64,000 nucleotides of DNA from Clostridium disporicum (GTDB lineage Bacteria > Bacillota > Clostridia > Clostridiales > Clostridiaceae), in contig NZ_CYZX01000001.1 of NCBI RefSeq assembly GCF_001405015.1, forward strand, positions 62,001-126,000, given 5' to 3'. Numbering within the stretch: the first letter of the stretch is position 1; the number at the start of each line of letters is the position of its first letter. A program made the position numbers and the translations under genes. Below, in pieces: positions 1 to 8,128 of the stretch. The notes under the pieces were generated by a model that had not been told where the DNA came from, did no database searches, and worked only from the letters and a program-made list of their open reading frames with translations.

Positions 1-396
1 GGGATATATAGGACTAAAAATGTAGAATGGTTAAAGGTTGTATATGCAATTGGAGCATTTCTATTTCTAGTATTTGTACTGGCAGAGGCTAGCATAATTT
101 ATATAAAGATATATAGTGATGCTACAGAAGATAAGGAAAAATATAAGATTCTAAAAAATATAGGAGCATCAAAGAAGGACTTAGGAAAAGCTATTAGAAA
201 AGAAGTTTCTCTATTTTATATACTACCATTATCAATAGGACTTCTTCATAGTTTCTTTGCAATACAGGTTTTAGGAAAATTCTTATCAGAAAATTTAACT
301 GTTACTTTTATTATTAGTGTAGTAGTATCAATAGCTATATTTATAATAAGTGCAATAATATCTATTAAAAACTTTAAAAATATCGTTAAAGTATGA
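1..396 (+). CDS. FtsX-like ABC transporter permease, C-terminal part (start outside window)
   Basis: The frame is open from base 1 and ends at a TGA at 394-396, giving the last 131 residues. Three hydrophobic segments are visible (about residues 13-35, 72-90 and 101-121). Between the first two is the segment YKILKNIGASKKDL, the cytoplasmic loop typical of the last repeat of FtsX-like permeases such as BceB-type peptide-antibiotic exporters. The family forms the membrane half of an ABC transporter; the ATPase and any two-component partner would lie upstream. Assignment to the FtsX superfamily is fairly secure; BceB-type specificity is inference. Confidence 0.75.
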   Translation, partial: GIYRTKNVEWLKVVYAIGAFLFLVFVLAEASIIYIKIYSDATEDKEKYKILKNIGASKKDLGKAIRKEVSLFYILPLSIGLLHSFFAIQVLGKFLSENLTVTFIISVVVSIAIFIISAIISIKNFKNIVKV

Positions 397-504
397 GAAT
401 GATAGAAGTAAAGTAGAAAAGAATAGGCTATATAAAACTTACTAAATATAGTTAAACTACATTTACTAGAGTGTTAAATTTCATTATTAAATTAAGAAAT
501 TAAA

Positions 505-530
505 TTGGAAGCCAGTAAAATGGCTTCCAA
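505..530. terminator. Hairpin between converging genes
   Basis: TTGGAAGCCA and TGGCTTCCAA form a perfect 10-bp stem with a 6-nt loop. On the minus strand it lies just after the stop of the DUF362 gene. The A/T-rich flanks could give a U-rich tail in either direction, so it may serve both converging genes. Confidence 0.6.
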
Positions 531-550
531 AACAATTATTATTCTGATTA

Positions 551-1420
551 TTAATCGTTAATTACAATAAGGTCGTAATCTCTATTTCCAACACCTAATT
601 CTGATGCAGCTTTTACAGTAAGCACACCATTTCTTGATTCTATTCTTTCTATAAGATGAGATTTACCTGGATCTTTAGAAGAATATACTAAATCAAGGCA
701 TGCTTGGTCTAGAGCTACTGGGTCAGTAGAAGAAAGTATTCCTATATCACCAATCTTTGGGTCTTCAGCAACAGCACAACAGTCACAGTCTACTGACATA
801 TTACACATAACATTTATAAAAACAATCTTATCTTTATAATATTCCATAATTGATTTAGAAGCATCAGCCATTGATTCAAGGAATGAGTTATGGTCAGCAG
901 TCCAAAGTTCTTCAGGTTTTCCTACACCATGAATATAAGCTTTCCCATGAGAAGAAGCAAGACCTATAGAGATATTCTTTAGAGCACCTCCAAAACCTCC
1001 CATAGGATGACCTTTAAAGTGTGAAAGTACAACCATAGAATCATACTTATCCATATTTTTACCAACATAATTAGTTTTTAAATGCTTACCACCATTTATA
1101 GGAAGCTCCATATCACCTGATTCATCAAGTATATCTACATTAGCAACAGAATTCCAACCGTGAAGTTCCATAGTTTCCTTATGCTTTTCTGTAGTATTTC
1201 TTTTCCCTTCATATGCAGTATTACATTCAACAACAGTTCCGTTAACATAATCTATTATTGGTTTCATAAACTCAGGACGAATGAAATTCTGATTTCCAAC
1301 CTCACCTGAATGGACCTTTACTGCTACATTTCCCTCAGATTTTACTCCAAGAGCATTATACATTTTTATCATATTTTCTGGAGTTATTTCAGAAGTAAAA
1401 AAGACTTTTGATTTTTCCAT
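551..1420 (-). CDS. DUF362 domain protein
   Basis: A 289-residue protein of the DUF362 family, recognised by its overall pattern: VVVLSHFKGHPMGGFGG-like core (here MVVLSHFKGHPMGGFGGALK), the CDCC cysteine cluster near residue 205, and the region around DPVALDQACLDLV. The biochemical function of DUF362 is not established; some members carry ferredoxin-like cysteines, but a full 4Fe-4S motif is not visible here. The frame could begin 22 codons further upstream, but that start falls inside the -35/-10 region of the gene's own promoter (1461-1491), so the ATG at 1418-1420, preceded by GAAGGGATTG, is the usable start. It is transcribed divergently from the ECF-S/kinase pair, and both sides have the same MerR-type promoter design. 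Confidence 0.8.
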   Translation of the reverse strand: MEKSKVFFTSEITPENMIKMYNALGVKSEGNVAVKVHSGEVGNQNFIRPEFMKPIIDYVNGTVVECNTAYEGKRNTTEKHKETMELHGWNSVANVDILDESGDMELPINGGKHLKTNYVGKNMDKYDSMVVLSHFKGHPMGGFGGALKNISIGLASSHGKAYIHGVGKPEELWTADHNSFLESMADASKSIMEYYKDKIVFINVMCNMSVDCDCCAVAEDPKIGDIGILSSTDPVALDQACLDLVYSSKDPGKSHLIERIESRNGVLTVKAASELGVGNRDYDLIVIND

Positions 1421-1460
1421 TTTTCTCACAATCCCTTCTTTTTTAGTTAGCCATTGTATT

Positions 1461-1491
1461 ATTATAGACCTTGAAGTTAACTTCAAGTCAA
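1461..1491 (-). promoter_or_regulatory. MerR-type promoter of the DUF362 gene
   Basis: Read on the minus strand: TTGACT (1486-1491), a 19-bp spacer with the palindrome TTGAAGTTAACTTCAA, then TATAAT (1461-1466). A 19-bp spacer with a dyad in it is the hallmark of promoters activated by MerR-family proteins. The same design recurs four more times in the window. Confidence 0.75.
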
Positions 1492-1549
1492 GTAGAAATT
1501 AGAAAATATTTACTAAAAACTTAATTAATGAAATTTAAGTAAAAAAATA

Positions 1550-1580
1550 TTGACTTAGAGTTAACTTTAAGTGATATAGT
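1550..1580 (+). promoter_or_regulatory. MerR-type promoter of the ECF-S/kinase pair
   Basis: TTGACT (1550-1555), a 19-bp spacer containing TAGAGTTAACTTTAA, then TATAGT (1575-1580). It faces away from the promoter at 1461-1491, so the intergenic region carries two separate MerR boxes about 60 bp apart. Confidence 0.75.
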
Positions 1581-1643
1581 TAAAGTAATACGTATTGTGG
1601 GAAAATATAAAATAAATGGTATTATTTAAATTAGGAGGGGAAT

Positions 1644-2192
1644 ATGAACTTAAATAAAATTAACAGTAAAAAATTAGTATTATCAGGATTATTTATTGCA
1701 ATAGGACTTATACTACCATCTATAACAATGCAAATTCCAAGTATAGGAAATATGCTGTGTCCAATGCATATTCCAGTAATTCTTGCTGGATTTATCTGTG
1801 GAGCACCTTATGGGCTTGTAGTAGGCTTTGTTGTGCCACTTTTAAGAAGTGTAACTTTTGGAGCACCACCATTAATGCCTATAGCAACAGCTATGGCTTT
1901 TGAGCTTGCAACTTATGGTTTAGTATCAGGAATTATGTATAGCAGAGTTAAGGATAAGAAGATAGGCGTATATATATCATTAATTACAGCTATGATTTTA
2001 GGACGAGCTGTATGGGGAGTAGTTTCTTATGGCTTATTTACTGCTCTTGGAAATCAATTTACTTGGCAGATATTTATGATGCAAGCCTTTGTAAATGCTA
2101 TTCCTGGAATAATAATTCAGCTTGTATTTATACCAATACTTGTTATAAAAATTAAAGCAAGCGAAGCAAGGAGAATATCTTATGGAAGATAA
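1644..2192 (+). CDS. ECF transporter S component (substrate-binding membrane subunit)
   Basis: A 182-residue, very hydrophobic protein with about five to six membrane helices and the ECF-S pattern: an N-terminal LVLSGLFIAIGLILP helix, then MHIPVILAGFICGAPYG and the following LLRSVTFGAPP. S components bind a vitamin or nucleobase-like substrate and dock onto a shared EcfA/EcfA'/EcfT energising module, which is not encoded in this window. The start has a strong AGGAGGGG site. It overlaps the kinase gene by 11 bp, which suggests translational coupling and a substrate that is phosphorylated on entry. The substrate itself cannot be deduced. Expression is expected from the MerR-type promoter at 1550-1580. 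Confidence 0.8.
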   Translation: MNLNKINSKKLVLSGLFIAIGLILPSITMQIPSIGNMLCPMHIPVILAGFICGAPYGLVVGFVVPLLRSVTFGAPPLMPIATAMAFELATYGLVSGIMYSRVKDKKIGVYISLITAMILGRAVWGVVSYGLFTALGNQFTWQIFMMQAFVNAIPGIIIQLVFIPILVIKIKASEARRISYGR

Positions 2193-2784
2193 ATTAATAA
2201 TGAATAAACACTGTGAAGAACGTTTTAGAAACATAAAAGAAGCAGTGGATGAATTAATAGCAAATAGCGATAAAGATGTTTTAGTAATTGGAATAGATGG
2301 CAAGTGTGCTAGTGGTAAGACAACTTTAGGATATTATCTAAATAAACTATATGATAGCAACCTTTTTCATATGGATGATTTCTTCTTGCAAAATCATCAG
2401 AGAACTGAAGAGCGTTTATCAGAAGTAGGTGGAAATGTTGATTATGAAAGGTTTAAAGAAGAGGTATTAGATAATATACTTGAAAAGAAAGATGTAAATT
2501 ATAGACCTTTCAGTTGTATGGAAAGAAAAATTAAAGATGGATATATAGTAAGCCAAAAAAGGATTAATATAATTGAAGGCTCTTATAGTCTTCATCCATA
2601 TTTTAATAACTGCTATGATTTAAAAATATTTACAGATATAAGCGATGAAAAGCAGCTTGAAAATATAGAAAAAAGAAACGGACCAAAGCAGCTTATAAAG
2701 TTTAGAGAAGAATGGATTCCTAAAGAAAATGCATACTTTGAAAAGTTTAATATTAAAAATGGTTGCATTATAGTAGCATGGTAA
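2182..2784 (+). CDS. Uridine kinase-like P-loop kinase
   Basis: A 200-residue kinase of the uridine kinase/phosphoribulokinase fold. The P-loop GIDGKCASGKTT lies near residues 37-48, the base/substrate segment FHMDDFFL near 62-70, and the second acidic motif NIIEGSYSLHPY near 130-141. This matches small Firmicute proteins annotated as uridine kinase, but the real substrate is often not uridine. The 11-bp overlap with the ECF-S gene argues that it phosphorylates and traps whatever that transporter imports. It is the last gene of the pair; the GGACCT/AGGTCC dyad at 2799-2813 that follows is too short to be a confident terminator. Confidence 0.75.
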   Translation: MEDKLIMNKHCEERFRNIKEAVDELIANSDKDVLVIGIDGKCASGKTTLGYYLNKLYDSNLFHMDDFFLQNHQRTEERLSEVGGNVDYERFKEEVLDNILEKKDVNYRPFSCMERKIKDGYIVSQKRINIIEGSYSLHPYFNNCYDLKIFTDISDEKQLENIEKRNGPKQLIKFREEWIPKENAYFEKFNIKNGCIIVAW

Positions 2785-2990
2785 AAATGGAGAGTATTGG
2801 ACCTTGAAGGTCCAGAAAATTTCCAGAGGCAAGCTATATTGCTAAGAGCAAGTAATAAAAATAATAAATGTTATGAGAATTGAATAATTAGAATTTAAAT
2901 GTTTTTCAAAGATAGATACATAAGAAAAAAATAATGCGTACAAAAAATAGTTGATTTTATAAAATGTTCGTGATATTATTTGTGTATTAA

Positions 2991-3057
2991 CTCGTATAAA
3001 ATCCATAATAAGGTTGGAAAGTTTCTACCTGCTAGCCGTAAAATAGCAGACTACGAG
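2991..3057 (+). ncRNA. Guanine-type purine riboswitch aptamer
   Basis: P1 is CTCGTA (2991-2996) pairing with TACGAG (3052-3057). The conserved J2/3 string GTTTCTACC is at 3021-3029, and P3 is TGCTA/TAGCA. The specificity base just before the 3' side of P1 is C (3051), which in this family selects guanine/hypoxanthine/xanthine rather than adenine (which has U there). It lies 5' of a purine permease, as expected. Confidence 0.93.
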
Positions 3058-3098
3058 GGGATATAAGAAGGTTTGTAATTTATTATAAGCATTATTAT

Positions 3099-3128
3099 AG
3101 CACCTCATATTATTATGGGGTGCTTTTT
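3099..3128 (+). terminator. Riboswitch expression-platform terminator
   Basis: AGCACC (3099-3104) pairs with GGTGCT (3119-3124), followed by a T run. It sits between the aptamer and the permease start, so ligand binding is expected to switch transcription off, the usual logic of guanine riboswitches. An alternative antiterminator pairing was not worked out. Confidence 0.8.
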
Positions 3129-3178
3129 GTTGTACAGGCAGTACGTTTTTATTAATAACAAAAGAAGGGAATGACAAG

Positions 3179-4528
3179 ATGATGAATTCACAAAATCTAG
3201 ATACGAAAATCAAATTAACTTATGAAGTAGATGATAATCCATCTTTAAGCAAAAAGATATTATTTGGTTTACAACATATTTTTGCAGCTTTTGGAGGTAT
3301 AGTTGTAGTTCCATTAGTAATAGCAGGAGCATTAGGATTTGATGGAAAGACAACAACTACTTTAATAAGTGCTACAATATTAGCTTCTGGACTAGCTACT
3401 ATTATTCAGGCAAAGGGAGTAGGTAGAGCAGGTTCTAAGGTAGCTTGTATAATGGGAACAGATTTTACCTTTGTTTCACCATCTATATCAGTAGGGTCAG
3501 TTTTAGGATTACCAGGAATAATTGGTGCAACAATTTTAGGGGCATTTTTTGAAATAATTCTAAGCTTTTTTATAAAACCATTAATGAAACTTTTCCCACC
3601 ATTAGTTACAGGGACAGTTGTTTGTTTAATTGGTTTAACATTATTACCTGTATCTATTGATTGGGCTGCAGGTGGTTCAGGTTCAGCAGAGTATGGTAGC
3701 ATGTTAAATATATCAATTGCTATAGCAGTACTAATAATTACACTAGCTTTAAATCATTACGGAAAAGGATTATTAAGCAGTGCATCTATATTAATTGGGA
3801 TGGTTGTTGGATATATAATTTGTATACCTTTTGGATTAGTTGATTTTGCTCCAATAAGAGAAGCAGGATGGTTATCTTTCCCTAAAATATTTGAATATGG
3901 AGTACAGTTTGACTTAAAGGCTCTTATTGCGTTTTTACCTGCTTATTTTGTAACTACTATTGAAACAGTTGGATGCTTAAAAGCTGTTGGTGAGACTTCA
4001 CAAGTAGAAATGAATGAAAAAAGAGTAGGTTCAGGTGTATTAGCTGATGGTATTGGTAGCATAATCGGTGGACTTCTAGGCTCTTTCCCTAATACATCTT
4101 TTAGCCAAAATGTAGGGTTAATAAGCTTAACAAAAGTAGCTAGCCGTTATGTGGCAGTAGCAGCAGGTGCAATACTTGTTTGTTTAGGGTTCTTACCTAA
4201 ATTAGCAGCATTAATCAATAGCATTCCACAACCTGTACTTGGAGGAGTTGGAATTGTTATGTTTGGTACAGTTGCAGCAGCTGGAATAAAGACTTTAAGT
4301 AGAGTAAAATTAACAGAACGTAATTTATTAATTATAGCTACAGCAATTGGATTAGGTCTTGGAGTTACATTTAGACCAGAATTTATTGAACAATTACCAG
4401 AGGCATTAAAAATGATATTTGCATCAGGAATATCTACAGGTACAATTGTAGCTTTAATCTTAAATTTAGTTTTAAGAGAAGATAAAGAAGAAATTGAAGA
4501 AACTAAAAATGAAAAGATTGCAGTATAA
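3179..4528 (+). CDS. NCS2-family purine (xanthine/guanine) permease
   Basis: A 449-residue membrane protein of the nucleobase-cation symporter-2 (xanthine/uracil permease) family, with about 12-14 hydrophobic segments. Characteristic features are the early LFGLQHIFAAFGGIVVVPLV block, the ETVGCLKAVGETS region after mid-protein, and the later GGLLGSFPNTSFSQNVGL signature. These proteins import purine bases at the cell membrane with a cation gradient. The guanine-class riboswitch directly upstream supports xanthine/guanine/hypoxanthine transport and repression when purines are plentiful. The best start is ATG 3179, 8 nt after GAAGGGA. It resembles PbuX-type carriers, but the exact substrate is not proven. 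A strong terminator follows at 4608. Confidence 0.9.
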   Translation: MMNSQNLDTKIKLTYEVDDNPSLSKKILFGLQHIFAAFGGIVVVPLVIAGALGFDGKTTTTLISATILASGLATIIQAKGVGRAGSKVACIMGTDFTFVSPSISVGSVLGLPGIIGATILGAFFEIILSFFIKPLMKLFPPLVTGTVVCLIGLTLLPVSIDWAAGGSGSAEYGSMLNISIAIAVLIITLALNHYGKGLLSSASILIGMVVGYIICIPFGLVDFAPIREAGWLSFPKIFEYGVQFDLKALIAFLPAYFVTTIETVGCLKAVGETSQVEMNEKRVGSGVLADGIGSIIGGLLGSFPNTSFSQNVGLISLTKVASRYVAVAAGAILVCLGFLPKLAALINSIPQPVLGGVGIVMFGTVAAAGIKTLSRVKLTERNLLIIATAIGLGLGVTFRPEFIEQLPEALKMIFASGISTGTIVALILNLVLREDKEEIEETKNEKIAV

Positions 4529-4607
4529 TAGTATATTTAACTAATAAGAATATTCTTAAATGAAAATCTTTATTAGAATTTATTAAATAAAAGTACATAA
4601 AAATAGG

Positions 4608-4656
4608 AGCTATCTCGCAACTAACTTTAAAAATTAGTTGCGAGATAGCTTTTTTT
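4608..4656 (+). terminator. Strong intrinsic terminator after the purine permease
   Basis: A perfect 17-bp stem (4608-4624 with 4634-4650, core GCTATCTCGCAACTAA) with a 9-nt loop and a TTTTTT tail. Confidence 0.9.
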
Positions 4657-4799
4657 ATTATTTTTTGTAGTAAATTCTGTCGATAAGTTAGCATGAAACT
4701 TCATATTTATGCAACATTCATTTTCTATAATTAAAATATAGGAAATAAAAGAAAATAAATTAGAGCTTAATGTAGCATTTAATTTGAAATGGAGGATTT

Positions 4800-5342
4800 A
4801 TGGTTAATAATAATGTAAATTTACGAGAAAATGAGAAAATTGTAAAGGATTTAACAGTTTTAAAGCTAAAGAAGAATTTTGGTTTTATAAAAAATGATGA
4901 ATATGAGGAAGAATTAATTGATCTTACTACTGATTATGAGTTAACTGATTTTTCAGAAACATTATCTAAAATTGCCTTTAAAGCGGTTTTGAAGGAAGTT
5001 GAAAACATGGAGCTAGAAGGTGAGGATGTCAAGGTATTACTTAATGAAAAGTTAGAGTTACATTGTGATGGAGTTGTAACTGAAGTTAATGCAGATGTAA
5101 TTTTAATGAGTAAAGATAGCATTGAAGTAATTGATATAAAATCCTTTGATTATGACTTTATTAATTCTTCGCAGGATATAGATATTAAACTACTTGGCTT
5201 AGCTACTATAGACAAGTTCTTAACTAGTATTACAAATGACAAGATAAGACTTACAATAATTCAGCCAAACTTAATGACAGCATCTATATACGAAACAAAT
5301 ATAATGAGCCTTTTGCACCAATGTGAATATAACTTAATATGA
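4800..5342 (+). CDS. DUF2800-like phage-type nuclease-fold protein, short
   Basis: A 180-residue protein. The core ADVILMSKDSIEVIDIK (about residues 100-116), followed by DIDIKLLGLATID and RLTIIQPNL, follows the order of phage DUF2800 proteins (GTAD...VIDxK, PQLxLYALG, VxLTIYQP). Those are Cas4/RecB-like PD-(D/E)XK proteins often found in phage recombination-replication modules. Full DUF2800 proteins are about twice this length and end with cysteines, which are missing here, so this is a shortened or diverged member. The DnaD-like and DnaB-like genes downstream fit a replication/recombination module. The start has a GGAGG site 5 nt upstream. Confidence 0.5.
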   Translation: MVNNNVNLRENEKIVKDLTVLKLKKNFGFIKNDEYEEELIDLTTDYELTDFSETLSKIAFKAVLKEVENMELEGEDVKVLLNEKLELHCDGVVTEVNADVILMSKDSIEVIDIKSFDYDFINSSQDIDIKLLGLATIDKFLTSITNDKIRLTIIQPNLMTASIYETNIMSLLHQCEYNLI

Positions 5343-5382
5343 TAAAAGCTTTAAAATAATTGAAAGGAAAATAAATAGAGAT

Positions 5383-6321
5383 ATGAAGGATGAGAATTTA
5401 ATAAGCACTATATTTAATGATAAAAACTTAAATAAAGATGAAAGATACATGATTTTAACTCTTAAATATTATGATAATGATGGAGATAACATAATAAAAG
5501 TTACCTTAAGAGAATTATCCAATGTATTTGGTATAACAAGAATCTCAAAGGTTCAGTCAATTTTAAAAGCTTTAGTAGATAAAGGATATATATCTACCGA
5601 AAAAACTATAGGAAAAGCAACTAACTATAGTTTTGTAAAAGAAGGCTTAATATTTAAAAATAATGAAGATATAAGTAATGATCAAATAGCACCTATGGCC
5701 GAAAAGGTATGTACAGAAAGTAATGCTCAAATAGAACCTATGGTCGAAAAGGTATGTACAAAAAGTAATGCTCAAATAGTACCTAAGGCTGAAAAGATAT
5801 ATACAAAAAGTAATGACCCAATAGAAGAAAGTAATAAAAAAATACTTAGTGAATCTATAGAAAAGTGTAATTGTTATAAGAGTAGAATGGGGACTAAATC
5901 AAGTAAAATAGACAGTTTGACAGGGGTATACAATTCTGAAAATAGTCTGTCAGATAGAGATAAAGATGATAATATAAATAGTTATATAAATAATAAATTA
6001 TATATAAATATATTTAATGCTTGGAATAAAATTAATATAAATAAAGAGCCACATATAAATCCTAAAATCACAGATGCAATAAATACAGCATCTAAAATCT
6101 ATTTAGAGGAGCAGATTGTACAAGCTATAGAAAATTACAGTAAGGTTTATCATAGCAATCATTATTATAATCATCCTTGGAAGATTGTTAATTTTCTTAG
6201 TAGACCAAATGGAATGAAGAGGTTTATTGATACGGGAGATATATGGTTAAGTTATAAAGATAAATATGAAGATGAGGAGCTCTATGGAGGAGATTTTGAT
6301 ATAGAAAAATATATTGATTAG
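5383..6321 (+). CDS. Phage-type replication initiator / helicase loader (DnaD-like)
   Basis: A 312-residue protein with an N-terminal winged helix (about residues 10-85, with TLRELSNVFGITRISKVQSIL as the recognition region). A polar linker carries a near-perfect 16-codon tandem repeat (units ending AEKVCTESNAQI, VEKVCTKSNAQI and AEKIYTKSN). The C-terminal helical domain (about 215-300) ends in HPWKIVNFLSRPNGMKRFI and GDIWLSYKDK, typical of phage replisome-organiser C-terminal domains. Such proteins bind the origin and load DnaB, and a DnaB-like gene follows at 6788. The stop codon's last base is the first base of a long hairpin array that may be the binding region. The ribosome site is weak. 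Confidence 0.7.
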   Translation: MKDENLISTIFNDKNLNKDERYMILTLKYYDNDGDNIIKVTLRELSNVFGITRISKVQSILKALVDKGYISTEKTIGKATNYSFVKEGLIFKNNEDISNDQIAPMAEKVCTESNAQIEPMVEKVCTKSNAQIVPKAEKIYTKSNDPIEESNKKILSESIEKCNCYKSRMGTKSSKIDSLTGVYNSENSLSDRDKDDNINSYINNKLYINIFNAWNKININKEPHINPKITDAINTASKIYLEEQIVQAIENYSKVYHSNHYYNHPWKIVNFLSRPNGMKRFIDTGDIWLSYKDKYEDEELYGGDFDIEKYID

Positions 6322-6748
6322 TCGACTGCGTCGAGGGGAAAAGTTTGCTGCGCAAAGGAGAAAGGTCGACTGCGTCGAAGTGAAAGGTTTGCTGGCGCAA
6401 AGATGAAAGGTCGACTGCGTCGAAGTGAAAGGTTTGCTGGCGCAAAGGGGAAAGGTCACCTGCGGTGAGGGGAAATGTTTGCTGGTGCAAAGGGGAAAGG
6501 TCGACTGAGTCAAAGTGAAAGGTTTGCTGGCGCAAAGGGGAAAGGTCACCTGCGGTGAGGAGAAAAGTTTGTTGACGCAAAGGAGAAAGGTCACCTGCGG
6601 TGAGGGGAAAGGTTTGCTAGCGCAAAGGGGAAAAGTCGACTGCGTCGAAGTGAAAGGTTTGCTGGCACAAAGGAGAAAGGTTGCCTGTGGCAAGGTGAAA
6701 AGATGGCTTGGCCATGGTGAAGGGTTGCCTATCGCAAGGTTAGGGTTT
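6321..6748 (+). repeat. Tandem array of 19 small covarying hairpins
   Basis: Nineteen units of 22-23 bp, each a 5-bp stem with a 3-4 nt loop followed by a 9-nt purine linker of the form GGGGAAAGG or AGTGAAAGG. From the start, stems alternate between class A (TCGAC-tgc-GTCGA or TCACC-tgc-GGTGA) and class B (TTTGC-tggc-GCAAA). The last three units are variants: TTGCC-tgt-GGCAA, ATGGC-ttg-GCCAT and TTGC-ctatc-GCAA. Stem arms change together between units, so pairing is kept while sequence is not. The stretch is visibly richer in G and C than its surroundings. Long stop-free frames run through it on both strands, but they only translate the repeat and have no convincing start, so it is not treated as coding. 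Confidence 0.9.
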
Positions 6749-6787
6749 GTAGGAGTAAGGATAATATGATAATTAGGGGGAGAGTTT

Positions 6788-8113
6788 ATGTTGGATAATA
6801 ATCAGGTAGTATTGGAGCAGGAGATACTTTGCTCTATGTTTAGGAACAATGAGCTTATTATAAAGGCTAGGGATAGTATAAAGCCGGAGATGTTTTTGTA
6901 TGATAAGCATATGAAGATTTATTTAGGTATATTGGATATGGTAAATAATAAGATGGAAGTGGATTTAGTTACTTTTATTCAATATCACAGTGCTGAAATT
7001 AGGAATATGGATGGAGCATCTTATATTTCTGATATTTATACATGTAATGGTAGTGATAGTGGCTTTAATACAAAGCTTGAGTTACTTATTAAAAATTATA
7101 AAAAGCATCTTTATGTTGAAATGATGAATAAGTTAAATGGTGATATGGCACTTGAGGATATTGAAGGTGAACTTGAAAGTGTAAAGGTTAAGGTTCATAA
7201 GTGTGAGATTAAAAAGGAGCTAGATATTGCAACTCAGTTTGATGATTATGTAAATTGGCTATATAACTCAGAGAGAAATAATGGTATAAAAAGTGACTTC
7301 ATACATCTTGATAAATATTTAGGTAACTTCCAAAAGGGTAGGCTTATTACTGTATTTGCAAGAAGTGGAGTCGGTAAAACAACATTTTCACTTCAGCTTG
7401 CTGCAAATATGATTAAAAATAATGCTAAGGTCTTTTATGGTAGCGCAGAGATGACAAGAAATCAAGTCTTTAATAGAATGGCAGCTAGTCATTTGTCTAT
7501 ATCTAGTAAATCTATAGATGATGATTCAATTAATAATACAGATAAGGAAAACATAACAAAATATATGACAAAGCTTCTTAATAGCAGCTTTTATGTGTCA
7601 ACAGAAACAGATTTTAATAAGTTTATAAATGAAATTAAAGTATACAAGCTTCAAAATTCTTTAGATGTAGTTTTTGTTGATTATATAAATAAATATATAG
7701 ATTTTAGCGATAAAGATATTATGACAAATAAGCTTGGGAAAATAAGTGGAATGCTTAAAACTCTAGCTATGGAAGAAGACATATGCATAGTGCTAATGGC
7801 TCAGGCAAATAGAGTTGTCGATAAAAAAGGTGGAGATATGGCTATAGAAAAGATTGATTCTAGTGATATTCAAGATAGTGCTAGAATTGAGCAAGATAGC
7901 GATCAGGTTATAGCTCTTTATAGAAATATTAAGCTTGACGATAAGATGTATAGAGATGCTTTATTTAAAAAGGGAAAATTGAAATACTCATCAAAAAATG
8001 CAGATGAAAATCCAGAATGTATAAATGCAATATTAATAAAAAATAGACATGGAGACAGAGGAACCTGTGCTTTAAAATGGAACGGAAGATATTCAAGAGT
8101 AACAAATTTTTAA
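6788..8113 (+). CDS. DnaB-like replicative helicase
   Basis: A 441-residue protein with both DnaB domains. The N-terminal helical domain (about residues 5-130) has EQEILCSMFRNNELI and the PEMFLYDKHMKIYLGI block. The C-terminal RecA-like ATPase has a P-loop ARSGVGKTTF (about 192-201), a Walker B VVFVDYINKY (about 296-305) and the late DSARIEQDSDQVIALYR segment. DnaB is a ring helicase that unwinds DNA at the fork. The chromosome would normally have its own copy elsewhere; this one sits with an initiator-like gene, so it most likely belongs to a phage or integrated replicon module. The start has GGGGGAG 7 nt upstream. It reads on to the next gene with a 15-bp gap. Confidence 0.88.
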   Translation: MLDNNQVVLEQEILCSMFRNNELIIKARDSIKPEMFLYDKHMKIYLGILDMVNNKMEVDLVTFIQYHSAEIRNMDGASYISDIYTCNGSDSGFNTKLELLIKNYKKHLYVEMMNKLNGDMALEDIEGELESVKVKVHKCEIKKELDIATQFDDYVNWLYNSERNNGIKSDFIHLDKYLGNFQKGRLITVFARSGVGKTTFSLQLAANMIKNNAKVFYGSAEMTRNQVFNRMAASHLSISSKSIDDDSINNTDKENITKYMTKLLNSSFYVSTETDFNKFINEIKVYKLQNSLDVVFVDYINKYIDFSDKDIMTNKLGKISGMLKTLAMEEDICIVLMAQANRVVDKKGGDMAIEKIDSSDIQDSARIEQDSDQVIALYRNIKLDDKMYRDALFKKGKLKYSSKNADENPECINAILIKNRHGDRGTCALKWNGRYSRVTNF

Positions 8114-8128
8114 ATAGGAGGAGAGTTT

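Noticed and set aside
6321..6748. CRISPR array
   Set aside because: Units of 22-23 bp follow each other without unique spacers, and no cas genes are near.
6224..6769. Open frames on both strands through the hairpin array
   Set aside because: They only translate the 22-23 bp repeats in different phases, lack convincing ribosome sites and start inside repeats; low stop frequency is explained by the local G+C rise.
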